Under the pieces are notes generated by a model, which worked only from the letters and a program-made list of their open reading frames with translations, made no database searches and was not told the DNA's origin. A stretch of 6,313 nucleotides of DNA from Chloroflexota bacterium (GTDB lineage: Bacteria; Chloroflexota; Anaerolineae; Ardenticatenales; Ardenticatenaceae): positions 1 through 6,313 of the forward strand of contig DOUV01000852.1 of the NCBI GenBank assembly GCA_003520455.1. The letters are read 5' to 3'. Numbering within the stretch: position 1 is the first letter of the stretch; every line of letters starts with the position of its first letter. The position numbers and the translations under genes are program-made. Of the stretch, positions 1-5,706 are shown in pieces.

Positions 1-128
1 AGCCCCAACCCCACCGCTCCGTGGAGGAAGGCCCCGGCTTCCTCGGTGGTGAAGCGCAGCGCGCTCGCGCGCATCTCGCTCAGCTCTCCCTGTGCCTCGC
101 GCAAGGCAGGCGGAGGGTCTTCTGGGCC
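1..128 (-). pseudogene. Fragment of MalT/LuxR-type ATPase transcriptional regulator (runs off the left edge)
   Basis: Reading the minus strand from 128 down to 3 gives 42 uninterrupted codons. They contain DPPPALREAQGELSEMRA followed by LRFTTEEAGAFL and then GAVGLG. This matches the stretch found in MalT-like ATP-dependent LuxR regulators after the sensor strand of the ATPase domain (typically DPPLPLARxRARGQLxELRAxDLRFTxEEAxxFL, then MGLxL). An in-frame TGA lies at 129-131, and none of the expected upstream parts (Walker A, Walker B) can be read between it and the end of the neighbouring regulator at 232. The fragment is therefore either a 5'-truncated pseudogene or a gene interrupted near this point. 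The part to the left of the window is unknown and could hold the rest of the STAND ATPase, TPRs and LuxR helix-turn-helix. The family match is from remembered consensus, not a search. Confidence is good for homology and moderate for pseudogene status. Confidence 0.6.
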
Positions 129-221
129 TCAGGCCACGTGTTCTAATCCGATAGGTGGCTTCACGACGATTCTACGCCAGTCGGACAAGGGGCACAAGAG
201 GCTCTTGGCGAGGGCCTGCGC

Positions 222-240
222 ACCGGGCTAATCACCCGGT
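222..240. repeat. Small inverted repeat over the stop codon of the large regulator
   Basis: ACCGGG (222-227) and CCCGGT (235-240) form a perfect 6-bp inverted repeat with a 7-nt loop containing the stop codon (TCA on plus, 232-234) of the minus-strand regulator. There is no T-run following it on the minus strand, so it is not a classical intrinsic terminator. It could be chance in GC-rich DNA. Confidence 0.3.
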
Positions 241-3200
241 CCTTTCCACCAGCAGACGCCGCACCGGCTCCGCTGCCAGAAACCCTTGTCGTAGGTCCTC
301 GTCTTCAATCCTGTCGGCGAGGGCCCGCACGATCTCAGCGGCCCGGGCCAAGACCCTCCGCATCTCAGCAGTATTCTTCCCGGCCCCGTACAACTCCCCC
401 AGCTTGGCCAGAATCAGCCACTGCTCCCCCGGGAGGCCGATTCCTTCAGCCAGGGAATTGGCTTCTTCCAGGTAGGCCACAGCCTGTTCTGACTGTGCCT
501 TCCACTCGGCCTGCACAGCCAGGGCACGCAAATGAGCAAGCTGCAGGCGGGGGTTATCTCTGGTTCGTTGACCGATGTCGTCCAGGCATTCCCTGGCCCT
601 GCCCTCATCTCCGGCCCGCAAGAGAGCCTCGACTTCATACCAGCACGCCAATCCCGTGTAAAACAAGGAGCGCTGCTTTGTCAACAAGACCTGCCTGGCA
701 CAGGAATAGGCCTCAGCCCACGAACCTGACAGCGCGTGAACCACACACAACTCAGCCGCGATGGTGGCCGGAAAAGGGGGTGGGATGATCTCCTCGTTGG
801 TCGCCGCCGCCTCTCGAAGGGTCGCTCGCGCTTCATCCAGGTTCAGCAGCGCTCGATACGCGGACCCTAATCTGGTGAGACAGAGCGGGAGCATATGCCT
901 GACGTGCACTCGGGCTAACGCGACCGATCGTTGCGCCATCGCCAAGGCCTCGCCATATTCGCCGATGTCCAGCAAGCAAGGGACCAATTGCATCGCGCTG
1001 TTTCCCTGCCCCCAGACATTTTCAATGTCCCGGCTCATGTCGAGAGCCATCCGCCCGGATTGGACGCCGGCCCGCGGACGGCCGGTATTCAGTTGGGCAA
1101 TTGCCACCAGATTCAGGCAATCGCCCTCCAGGGGCCGGTTACCCATTGTGGCGAACAAGGTCTGCCCCTCCCGGGCGCACTGTTCAACCGTCCGCCACTG
1201 CCCGAGGAGCGAGAGCGCATATGCCTTCATATTGAGGCTGCGGGCCGTGAGCTCCTGCAAACCCAGCTCGCGCGCTAGCGCCAACGCCCGTTCGGCATGG
1301 GCCAGGGCCTCCCGCCCCCTTACCTTGTAGAAATTGACCTGCGCGAGGTTCCACTCTGTTTCCGCCAACCCGGCTTTGTTGCCGCTGTCCCGGGCGATTC
1401 GTTGCGCCTGTTGCAGGTAAGCCGTTGCCTGGTCCAGGTTCATCCTGTTCAGGATGTCGACAGTCGCCAGGCGATTCAGGGCCTCGCAGACCATTTCCAG
1501 ATGCCCTGCCGCCTCAGCGAAGGCCAGCAGTTCCTGGTAGACACTCTGCGCCTTTTCGAATTGATTATCCAGTTCGTAAGCCCGGCCGAGTTGCCGGTAG
1601 AGGTGACGCCGCTGCCCGGCCTCAATCGGCGCGCCGAAATCCGGACCCTTCGCAATCAGCTGTCGTGCCCGCTCGTGGTGCGCAATGGCATCGCGCAAGG
1701 CAAAGACGCGCATGGCCTCGTCACCCGCGGCTACGCTGTACTGGAAGGCGGGGGGAGTCAGGCGCGCCGCCAGCGCATGATGGGCCAGTTCGGCCGGGGA
1801 GGCGGACGCCGTTTCCAGGGCACGAAAGGCCCGGCGATGGAAGAGCCGCCGGCGGGCAGCGCCGGCTTCTGTGTAGACGACGTCGCGGATCTTATCATGG
1901 CTGAACGCGTACGGGCGGGCTACATTTGCCGTTTCCAGCAAGAGCTGGCGGTTGAGCAGTTCCTCCAGGCTGGATGAGGCCTCATCCTCCTCGCGAACTC
2001 CCGCTACCTGACATAAGCGCTCCAGGCTGCAGGGACGGCCCAAGACCGCCGCGGCGGTTAACAAGAGCCGGGCCGTCGGCGAAAGCCGGCGGAGCCGGCC
2101 GAGGATCTGTTGTCGAACCCGGGGCGGGATGAGACTCCGCGGCGACCAGGCGATCCATGTCCGGCTATCAGTGCCGCCTTCCGAGGAAGAGATGAGGCCC
2201 TGATCCCGGAGCCATTTGAGGGTTTCGCAGATGAAAAAAGGGTGTCCGGATGTCTCGCGGTAGAGCCACTCAGCAAAAGCTGCAGAAGCGGGGCGGACCG
2301 TAGTTCCCTCCCGCTCCTTCGCTCTGCTGTCTCCCAGCCAGATCTGGACCAACTGCGCGGTCTCTTCAGCCGAGATCGGCCCCAAGGTCAGGCGCGTCAG
2401 GATGATCTCTCGCTCCAGGTGACTCAACCACTCGCGAAGCACCGGGTCGGCGGCCAGGGCCTCGGTGCGGACGGTTACCAGGAGCAGAATGGGCACCTGG
2501 TTCCTGGCCCAGACGCGACTGCAATAGAGCAGCGTGTCCAGGGAAGCAGTATCGGCCCAGTGCACATCGTCGATAAAGAGCACCTGGGGGCCGTGCCTGG
2601 CCAGGGCACTCCCCAGGCGGGCAACTGCTTCCAGCAGGCGGGTACGGGCCACGGCCTCATCGCCCACGCTGGCAGAGGGAGGGGCGGGCAACTCAGGGTA
2701 GCTGTCGCGCAACTCGGGCAGCAGCCGGCTGAGTTCGGCGAGCCACACCTCACTCAGAAGGTCGCCGGGTGCGCCCTCTCGTTCTAAGCGCTCGCGTAGC
2801 GCTTCGACCACCGGTTGGTAGGGGAGACGACCACCAACTTCAAAGGCTCGACCGCGCCAGACGTCGACGCCTTGAAGGGTTAGCCAGCCCAAGAATTCGG
2901 CGACCAGGTGGGTTTTGCCAATACCGGCTTCCCCCTCGATCAGGGCTGACGACGTTTCTCCCGCCTGCATACGCTGGTAGAGGGCGGCCAGTTCAGCATG
3001 TTCGGCGAAACGACCGACAAAGGGGATCGTCGGGGCTGCTTGCCTTTCTGGACCCTCACCACCCGTCTTTCTTGTCGCCCGGCCAGCGCGGAGGCGTGCC
3101 GCCAATGCCTGGGTTTCCGCTGCCGGCTCAACCCCCAACTCCGCTTCGAGGATGCGCTGGCACGTCCTGTACGTCTCCAGACCCGCGGTTGGGGTCCCGT

Positions 3201-3819
3201 TCAGGGCCTGGAGTTGCATCAGCCGGCAGTAGGCCGTTTCGTTGAAAGGATCACAGGCGAGCCAGCGCACGGCGTTCGCGATACCGGCTTTGAACTGTCG
3301 AGTTTCGGACTGGAGCTGCGTGAGGTGGTCGAAGAGAAGGGTGAGCTGTTGCTGGATTTGGCTCTTGCGAACTGTCACCCAATCGTCAAAAACGACGGAG
3401 TCCGGCAAGGAGAAGCCTTCTAAAAAAGGGCCGCGATAGAGGTCAGCGGCTGCCTGCCGGGCGAGGGTGTTTTCGGTCGGTACCGCCGCCAGCAGTGTAT
3501 CCAGATCGAGTTCATGCGGGGCGGCGAAATTGAAACCCAGCGCGTGAGAGGCGCTCAGGAGATAGGTGTCACTGCCCTGGGGAACGGCTGCATCCAGGGC
3601 GCGACGCAGATAATACAGGGTCATGCGCAGCGCGCCCCGGCCGTGCGCGGCGTCACTATCGGGCCAGAGCAACGCCATCAATTTTTCACGCGGCTGCATC
3701 CCTCGCTCTGCGATCAGGTAAATCAGCAGGGCGAGGGCCTTGCGCGTGGGAAACGCAATCTCCCGGTCTCCATACCTGACCTCAGGTGGGCCGAGGACAG
3801 AGACATTCAATCGGCTCAT
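232..3819 (-). CDS. SARP-type (BTAD) transcriptional regulator with AAA ATPase and TPR array
   Basis: Large cytoplasmic signal-integrating transcriptional activator of 1195 aa. Residues about 1-95 fit an OmpR/PhoB-type winged helix (start MSRLNVSVLGPPEV; TRKALALLIYL; REKLMALLWPD; ALRMTLYYLRRAL). Residues about 100-245 are the bacterial transcriptional activator domain (BTAD), with DLYRGPFLEGF, FDDWV and ILEAELGVEP. A linker leads to FVGR (267-270) and an AAA_16-type ATPase. Its Walker A is GEAGIGKT (296-303), Walker B is VLFIDDVHW (413-421), and a sensor-like strand LLLVTVRTE lies near 446-453. Residues about 700-1160 are helical repeats with TPR character (for example LGRAYELDNQFEKAQSVYQE). 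The C-terminus LRQGFLAAEPVRRLL resembles the usual end of this ATPase-TPR class. There is no C-terminal LuxR helix-turn-helix, so DNA binding should come from the N-terminal domain. The ATG at 3819 is chosen because the winged helix normally starts this close to the N-terminus; no good Shine-Dalgarno precedes it. The gene is transcribed away from the cupin/SnoaL genes, which makes them likely targets (inference). The ligand is unknown. Confidence 0.93.
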   Translation of the reverse strand: MSRLNVSVLGPPEVRYGDREIAFPTRKALALLIYLIAERGMQPREKLMALLWPDSDAAHGRGALRMTLYYLRRALDAAVPQGSDTYLLSASHALGFNFAAPHELDLDTLLAAVPTENTLARQAAADLYRGPFLEGFSLPDSVVFDDWVTVRKSQIQQQLTLLFDHLTQLQSETRQFKAGIANAVRWLACDPFNETAYCRLMQLQALNGTPTAGLETYRTCQRILEAELGVEPAAETQALAARLRAGRATRKTGGEGPERQAAPTIPFVGRFAEHAELAALYQRMQAGETSSALIEGEAGIGKTHLVAEFLGWLTLQGVDVWRGRAFEVGGRLPYQPVVEALRERLEREGAPGDLLSEVWLAELSRLLPELRDSYPELPAPPSASVGDEAVARTRLLEAVARLGSALARHGPQVLFIDDVHWADTASLDTLLYCSRVWARNQVPILLLVTVRTEALAADPVLREWLSHLEREIILTRLTLGPISAEETAQLVQIWLGDSRAKEREGTTVRPASAAFAEWLYRETSGHPFFICETLKWLRDQGLISSSEGGTDSRTWIAWSPRSLIPPRVRQQILGRLRRLSPTARLLLTAAAVLGRPCSLERLCQVAGVREEDEASSSLEELLNRQLLLETANVARPYAFSHDKIRDVVYTEAGAARRRLFHRRAFRALETASASPAELAHHALAARLTPPAFQYSVAAGDEAMRVFALRDAIAHHERARQLIAKGPDFGAPIEAGQRRHLYRQLGRAYELDNQFEKAQSVYQELLAFAEAAGHLEMVCEALNRLATVDILNRMNLDQATAYLQQAQRIARDSGNKAGLAETEWNLAQVNFYKVRGREALAHAERALALARELGLQELTARSLNMKAYALSLLGQWRTVEQCAREGQTLFATMGNRPLEGDCLNLVAIAQLNTGRPRAGVQSGRMALDMSRDIENVWGQGNSAMQLVPCLLDIGEYGEALAMAQRSVALARVHVRHMLPLCLTRLGSAYRALLNLDEARATLREAAATNEEIIPPPFPATIAAELCVVHALSGSWAEAYSCARQVLLTKQRSLFYTGLACWYEVEALLRAGDEGRARECLDDIGQRTRDNPRLQLAHLRALAVQAEWKAQSEQAVAYLEEANSLAEGIGLPGEQWLILAKLGELYGAGKNTAEMRRVLARAAEIVRALADRIEDEDLRQGFLAAEPVRRLLVERTG

Positions 3820-3848
3820 CTTACGCTATATGTTGGAAGCGAGGGCTC

Positions 3849-3876
3849 TTTATGACGGTTTTGAAACGCCTGTCAG
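3849..3876 (-). promoter_or_regulatory. Candidate promoter of the SARP-ATPase regulator
   Basis: On the minus strand CTGACA (plus 3871-3876) matches the -35 consensus at five of six positions. A 16-nt spacer separates it from CATAAA (plus 3849-3854), which matches the -10 consensus at four of six. This would start transcription near 3842, leaving a leader of only about 20 nt before the ATG at 3819, consistent with the absence of a clear Shine-Dalgarno. It is a pattern match only. A second -10-like hexamer, perfect TATAAT, lies further upstream at 3901-3906 but has no -35 partner at normal spacing. Confidence 0.35.
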
Positions 3877-3909
3877 GTATCATGTCGTATGGATAGGCGC
3901 ATTATAGTG

Positions 3910-3923
3910 ACTTTTCAAAAAGT
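3910..3923. promoter_or_regulatory. Palindrome, possible operator
   Basis: ACTTTT CA AAAAGT is a perfect 6-bp inverted repeat with a 2-bp centre. It is A/T-rich inside GC-rich surroundings and sits four bases from the TATAAT hexamer (minus strand, 3901-3906) in the divergent intergenic region. Such a position and symmetry would suit a dimeric regulator, but no binding site of a known family is recognised. It may equally be part of the terminal region of the hairpin element. Confidence 0.25.
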
Positions 3924-3979
3924 GGGGGCGGAGGGGGTTTTGCGCGCGGCCCCGCCGCGCGCAAAACCCCCTTACCCCC
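3924..3979. repeat. Long GC-rich hairpin between the divergent genes
   Basis: A perfect 17-bp stem pairs 3933-3949 (five G, four T, then GCGCGCGG) with 3955-3971 (CCGCGCGC, four A, five C) around the 5-nt loop CCCCG (3950-3954). The stem extends outward by an A-T pair (3932/3972) and, after a small internal loop, by GGGGG (3924-3928) with CCCCC (3975-3979). It lies upstream of both flanking genes, so it cannot be the terminator of either. It may act as a structural barrier or insulator between the divergent promoters, or simply be the core of a repeated element. Confidence 0.85.
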
Positions 3980-4007
3980 GGATTATTGAGAAGATGCGCA
4001 TTATACA

Positions 4008-4172
4008 TTGAGTCGGGATGCTAACCAAGGTTTGGACGCAACCCCCGGGCAACCGCTGACCGTCATCTTTGCCGCACCTCTTGTGCGCGGCGAAGCAGAA
4101 GCCTGGCGGCGGTTCGTGCGGGAGATGTTGAGCTTGCGGCGCGGTGCTTCAGTAGTGGATCGGGCACCCTGA
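4008..4172 (+). pseudogene. Short coding remnant upstream of the cupin gene
   Basis: From TTG at 4008 to TGA at 4170-4172 one frame is open for 54 codons. It contains QPLTVIFAAPLVRGEAEAWRRFVREMLSLRR in two readable blocks: a hydrophobic beta strand (LTVIFAAPL), then an amphipathic helix (EAEAWRRFVREM). This looks like the N-terminal part of a small single-domain protein of ferredoxin-like or monooxygenase-like (ABM/DUF6176-like) architecture, in which a strand is followed by a helix containing WRRF. After LRR the sequence becomes unstructured and stops, so most of the expected domain is missing. No Shine-Dalgarno precedes the TTG, and an in-frame TGA lies upstream at 3987-3989. The best explanation is a truncated remnant; a chance open frame cannot be excluded. 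The family guess is weak. Confidence 0.35.
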
Positions 4173-4196
4173 AAGCCATCTGTTGTGAAGAGAATG

Positions 4197-4205
4197 AAAG
4201 GAGAA
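4197..4205 (+). promoter_or_regulatory. Ribosome binding site that decides the cupin start
   Basis: AAAGGAGAA with an AGGAG core at 4199-4203 stands 8 nt before ATG 4212. An upstream in-frame GTG at 4185 would place this Shine-Dalgarno inside the coding sequence, so the ATG at 4212 is preferred. A nearly identical leader (AATGAAAAGGAGAAC) precedes the first SnoaL gene. Confidence 0.75.
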
Positions 4206-4211
4206 TCAAGA

Positions 4212-4682
4212 ATGCAGGCTCTAACCAAAACGCCGCTCGTTGTGGAGGCAGGCCAGGGGAAAAAGATGAATGTGATCGGCAATCAAGTGACCCTCAGGCT
4301 CACCAGCCAGGAAACCGGCAGAGAGTACTACGTCTTTGAGGCTGTGACGCCGCCCGGGGTCGGTGTTCCACCCCACGTGCACCAGCACGAAGACGAAATC
4401 ATCGAGGTCATCGAGGGCGAATATGAGTTCTTGCTCGGTGATGAAATGTATCGGGTCACGTCTGGTGCCCTGGTTTATTTTCCCCGCTTCATTCCTCACG
4501 CTTTCAAGAACGTCGGCGCGAGGCCTGGACTGACCCACTGGACGGTCATCCCTGGGGCGAACTTTGAGAAATTCTTTGCAGAGCTGGGTTCCCTCCCGGC
4601 GGATGGGCCGCCCGATTTGGGGAAAGTCGCTGAAATCTTCGCCAGGTACGACATCGAGCTTTTACCCCCGCCGGAAGCCTGA
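4212..4682 (+). CDS. Single-domain cupin protein
   Basis: Small cytoplasmic beta-barrel protein of 156 aa. Cupin motif 1 is intact: PPHVHQHEDEIIEVIEG gives metal ligands His55, His57 and Glu62 (HxHx4E) followed by Gly69. Motif 2 lies at FPRFIPHAFKN, with the fourth ligand His96 and Asn100 (HxxxN). The rest fits quercetin-dioxygenase-like cupins: strands VTLRLTSQETG and YYVFEAVTPPG before motif 1, and a C-terminal helical tail (FEKFFAELG, KVAEIFARYDIEL). There is no signal peptide or membrane segment. With all four ligands present it can bind a divalent metal, and could be a dioxygenase, isomerase or a sensor. The substrate cannot be inferred. The ATG at 4212 is set by a strong Shine-Dalgarno. 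It is the first gene of the plus-strand set, 113 nt before the first SnoaL gene, with a hairpin in the gap, so it may be co-transcribed with the others at a different level. Confidence 0.9.
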   Translation: MQALTKTPLVVEAGQGKKMNVIGNQVTLRLTSQETGREYYVFEAVTPPGVGVPPHVHQHEDEIIEVIEGEYEFLLGDEMYRVTSGALVYFPRFIPHAFKNVGARPGLTHWTVIPGANFEKFFAELGSLPADGPPDLGKVAEIFARYDIELLPPPEA

Positions 4683-4697
4683 AACAAGGTTTGGGGG

Positions 4698-4731
4698 TAC
4701 AGTGTGGCGTGCCCAGGCACGCCACACTGTA
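4698..4731. repeat. Perfect 16-bp inverted repeat between the cupin and first SnoaL gene
   Basis: TACAGTGTGGCGTGCC (4698-4713) and its exact reverse complement (4716-4731) are separated by only two bases (CA). After a bulge the pairing can continue with GGTT (4688-4691) against AACC (4732-4735). The downstream sequence is AAACCACTCATCG without a T-run, so it is not a canonical Rho-independent terminator. It begins 16 nt after the cupin stop codon. Possible roles are partial termination, protection of the cupin mRNA 3' end, or a dispersed palindromic repeat. Confidence 0.85.
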
Positions 4732-4795
4732 AACCACTCATCGCCCTCGGCGAACCTTGTCCAAGTTAGAATGTCAATGAAAAGGAGAACAGACA

Positions 4796-5218
4796 ATGAC
4801 TGCCGAACAACACAAAGCGGCCACCCGGCGCTTCATCGAACGCGGATTCAACCAACACGACTTCAGCGAGTTCGAGGCTTATTTCAGCCCTGAACTGGTC
4901 GACCATGCCCTCCCGCCAAATATGCCCCAGGGGTTGGAAGGCAGAAAAACGTTGGCCGCCATGTTCTTCAGGGCCTTTCCCGACATCGCGACGACCATCG
5001 AGGACCTGGTCGCTGAGGGCGACAAAGTGGTCACGCGCTGGTCGGTGCGCGGGACCCACCGGGGAGAGCTGATGGGCATCCCGCCCACGGGCAAGCAGGT
5101 CACTGTGACGGGCATGGCCATTGACCGCTTCGAGAACGGCGCGTCGGTCGAGCACTGGGAAATCTTTGACCAGCTTGGCCTGTTGCAGCAACTGGGCGCG
5201 ATTCCGGCGCCGAGTTAG
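4796..5218 (+). CDS. SnoaL-like polyketide-cyclase-fold protein, copy 1
   Basis: A 140-aa cytoplasmic protein of the SnoaL/NTF2-like alpha+beta barrel (ester cyclase) family, at the usual full length. Helices at the N-terminus (KAATRRFIERGFNQHDF) are followed by DHALPP (36-41), FPD (61-63), AEGDKVVTRW (73-82), THRGELMGIPPTGK (87-100) and EHWEIFDQLGLLQQLG (119-134). In SnoaL the catalytic acid is an Asp in the strand near the C-terminus. Asp125 in the W-x3-D motif (Trp121, Asp125) is the likely equivalent, with His37 and His120 pointing to the pocket. In family members the fold catalyses aldol cyclisation, but many bacterial stand-alone copies have unknown substrates. AAAGGAG at 4781-4787 stands 8 nt before the ATG, which fixes the start. 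A weak -10-like TAGAAT occurs at 4767-4772 without a -35 partner. It is the first of three tandem paralogues and about 45% identical to copy 2 by eye. Confidence 0.92.
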   Translation: MTAEQHKAATRRFIERGFNQHDFSEFEAYFSPELVDHALPPNMPQGLEGRKTLAAMFFRAFPDIATTIEDLVAEGDKVVTRWSVRGTHRGELMGIPPTGKQVTVTGMAIDRFENGASVEHWEIFDQLGLLQQLGAIPAPS

Positions 5219-5251
5219 AGTCGAGGTTCGTAGTTCAGAGGAGGGGTTCCC

Positions 5252-5680
5252 GTGTCTGTCGAAAGAAACAAAGCGATTGCGCGCCGCCTGTACGACGAGG
5301 TGATCAGTGGCGGGGACTTTGAAGTGTTCGACGAGTTGGCGGATGTTCACCTGATCGATCACAGCCTGCCGCCCGGCTGGCCGCAGGGGCGGGAGGGGGC
5401 AAAAGCAAACATCAGCTACATTCGCGGTGCCATGAGCGACTGGCGATTCACGATCGAAAATCTCATTGCTGAGGGGGACAAGGTGGTGCTGCGCGGCACC
5501 TTCCGAGGGACGCACGCTGGCGAGTTCTTTGGCATCCCGCCGACCGGCAGGAGGGTCGAAATCCCAGGCATCCACATCCTCAAGATTGTTGAAGGCAAGG
5601 TGACAGAACACTGGGCCAACAATGACGATCTGAGGCTGATGCAGCAGCTCGGCGTGATCCCTGCGAGGGAACAGGTATAA
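5252..5680 (+). CDS. SnoaL-like polyketide-cyclase-fold protein, copy 2
   Basis: A 142-aa paralogue of the preceding protein that aligns to it without gaps over essentially the whole length. Shared signature segments are DHSLPP (36-41), SD in place of PD (62-63), IAEGDKVVLR (72-81), THAGEFFGIPPTGR (87-100) and EHWANNDDLRLMQQLG (119-134). The putative catalytic Asp125, Trp121, His120 and His37 are all conserved. It starts with GTG at 5252, preceded by AGGAGG (5239-5244) 7 nt upstream; no better in-frame ATG is nearby. Its upstream gap to copy 1 is 33 nt with no promoter or terminator visible, which supports one transcript. It is cytoplasmic, without a signal peptide. Family-level function is an NTF2-fold cyclase, isomerase or hydrolase; the actual reaction is unknown. 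Confidence 0.92.
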   Translation: MSVERNKAIARRLYDEVISGGDFEVFDELADVHLIDHSLPPGWPQGREGAKANISYIRGAMSDWRFTIENLIAEGDKVVLRGTFRGTHAGEFFGIPPTGRRVEIPGIHILKIVEGKVTEHWANNDDLRLMQQLGVIPAREQV

Positions 5681-5690
5681 GTTAAGTCTT

Positions 5691-5698
5691 GAAGGAGA
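5691..5698 (+). promoter_or_regulatory. Ribosome binding site that decides the start of SnoaL copy 3
   Basis: GAAGGAGA with its AGGAG core at 5693-5697 stands 9 nt before ATG 5707. An in-frame TTG at 5689 would put this Shine-Dalgarno inside the gene, so the ATG is preferred. With this start the protein aligns in register with the other two copies. Confidence 0.75.
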
Positions 5699-5706
5699 AT
5701 GGTCCC

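Larger units (their letters stand above)
3897..4005. mobile_element. MITE-like hairpin element bracketed by 10-bp direct repeats
   Basis: The decamer GCGCATTATA occurs at 3897-3906 and again, identical and in the same orientation, at 3996-4005. Between them is an 89-nt segment that is almost entirely self-complementary. Its outer ends are imperfect inverted repeats (CTTTTCAA at 3911-3918 against TTGAGAAG at 3986-3993, one G-T mispair), and its core is a long GC-rich hairpin. Direct repeats flanking a non-coding segment with inverted ends are the layout of a miniature inverted-repeat element with target-site duplication. No transposase is present. It could instead be a fixed regulatory or nucleoid-associated repeat. 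Whether it recurs elsewhere in the genome cannot be judged from this window. Confidence 0.4.

Noticed and set aside
155..475. 106-aa plus-strand open frame near the left end
   Set aside because: Arg/Ser-rich low-complexity translation, largely antisense to the regulator's 3' end, with no recognisable features.
1297..1977. 226-aa plus-strand open frame inside the large regulator
   Set aside because: It is antisense to a clearly conserved ATPase/TPR coding region, has no recognisable domain and no good ribosome binding site. Long antisense frames are expected in GC-rich genes.
2110..2787. 225-aa plus-strand open frame opposite the ATPase domain
   Set aside because: The opposite strand encodes the Walker B motif and surrounding domain in this stretch; the antisense translation shows no family features.
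3924..3979. The long intergenic hairpin as a Rho-independent terminator
   Set aside because: Both neighbouring genes start on either side and are transcribed away from it, so it is not at the 3' end of a gene. Neither strand has a T-run after the stem.
4766..5611. 281-aa minus-strand open frame across SnoaL copies 1 and 2
   Set aside because: It runs antisense to two strongly conserved paralogues. Similar peptides recur at the positions of each copy because the sense genes are duplicated, which explains the apparent internal repeat.
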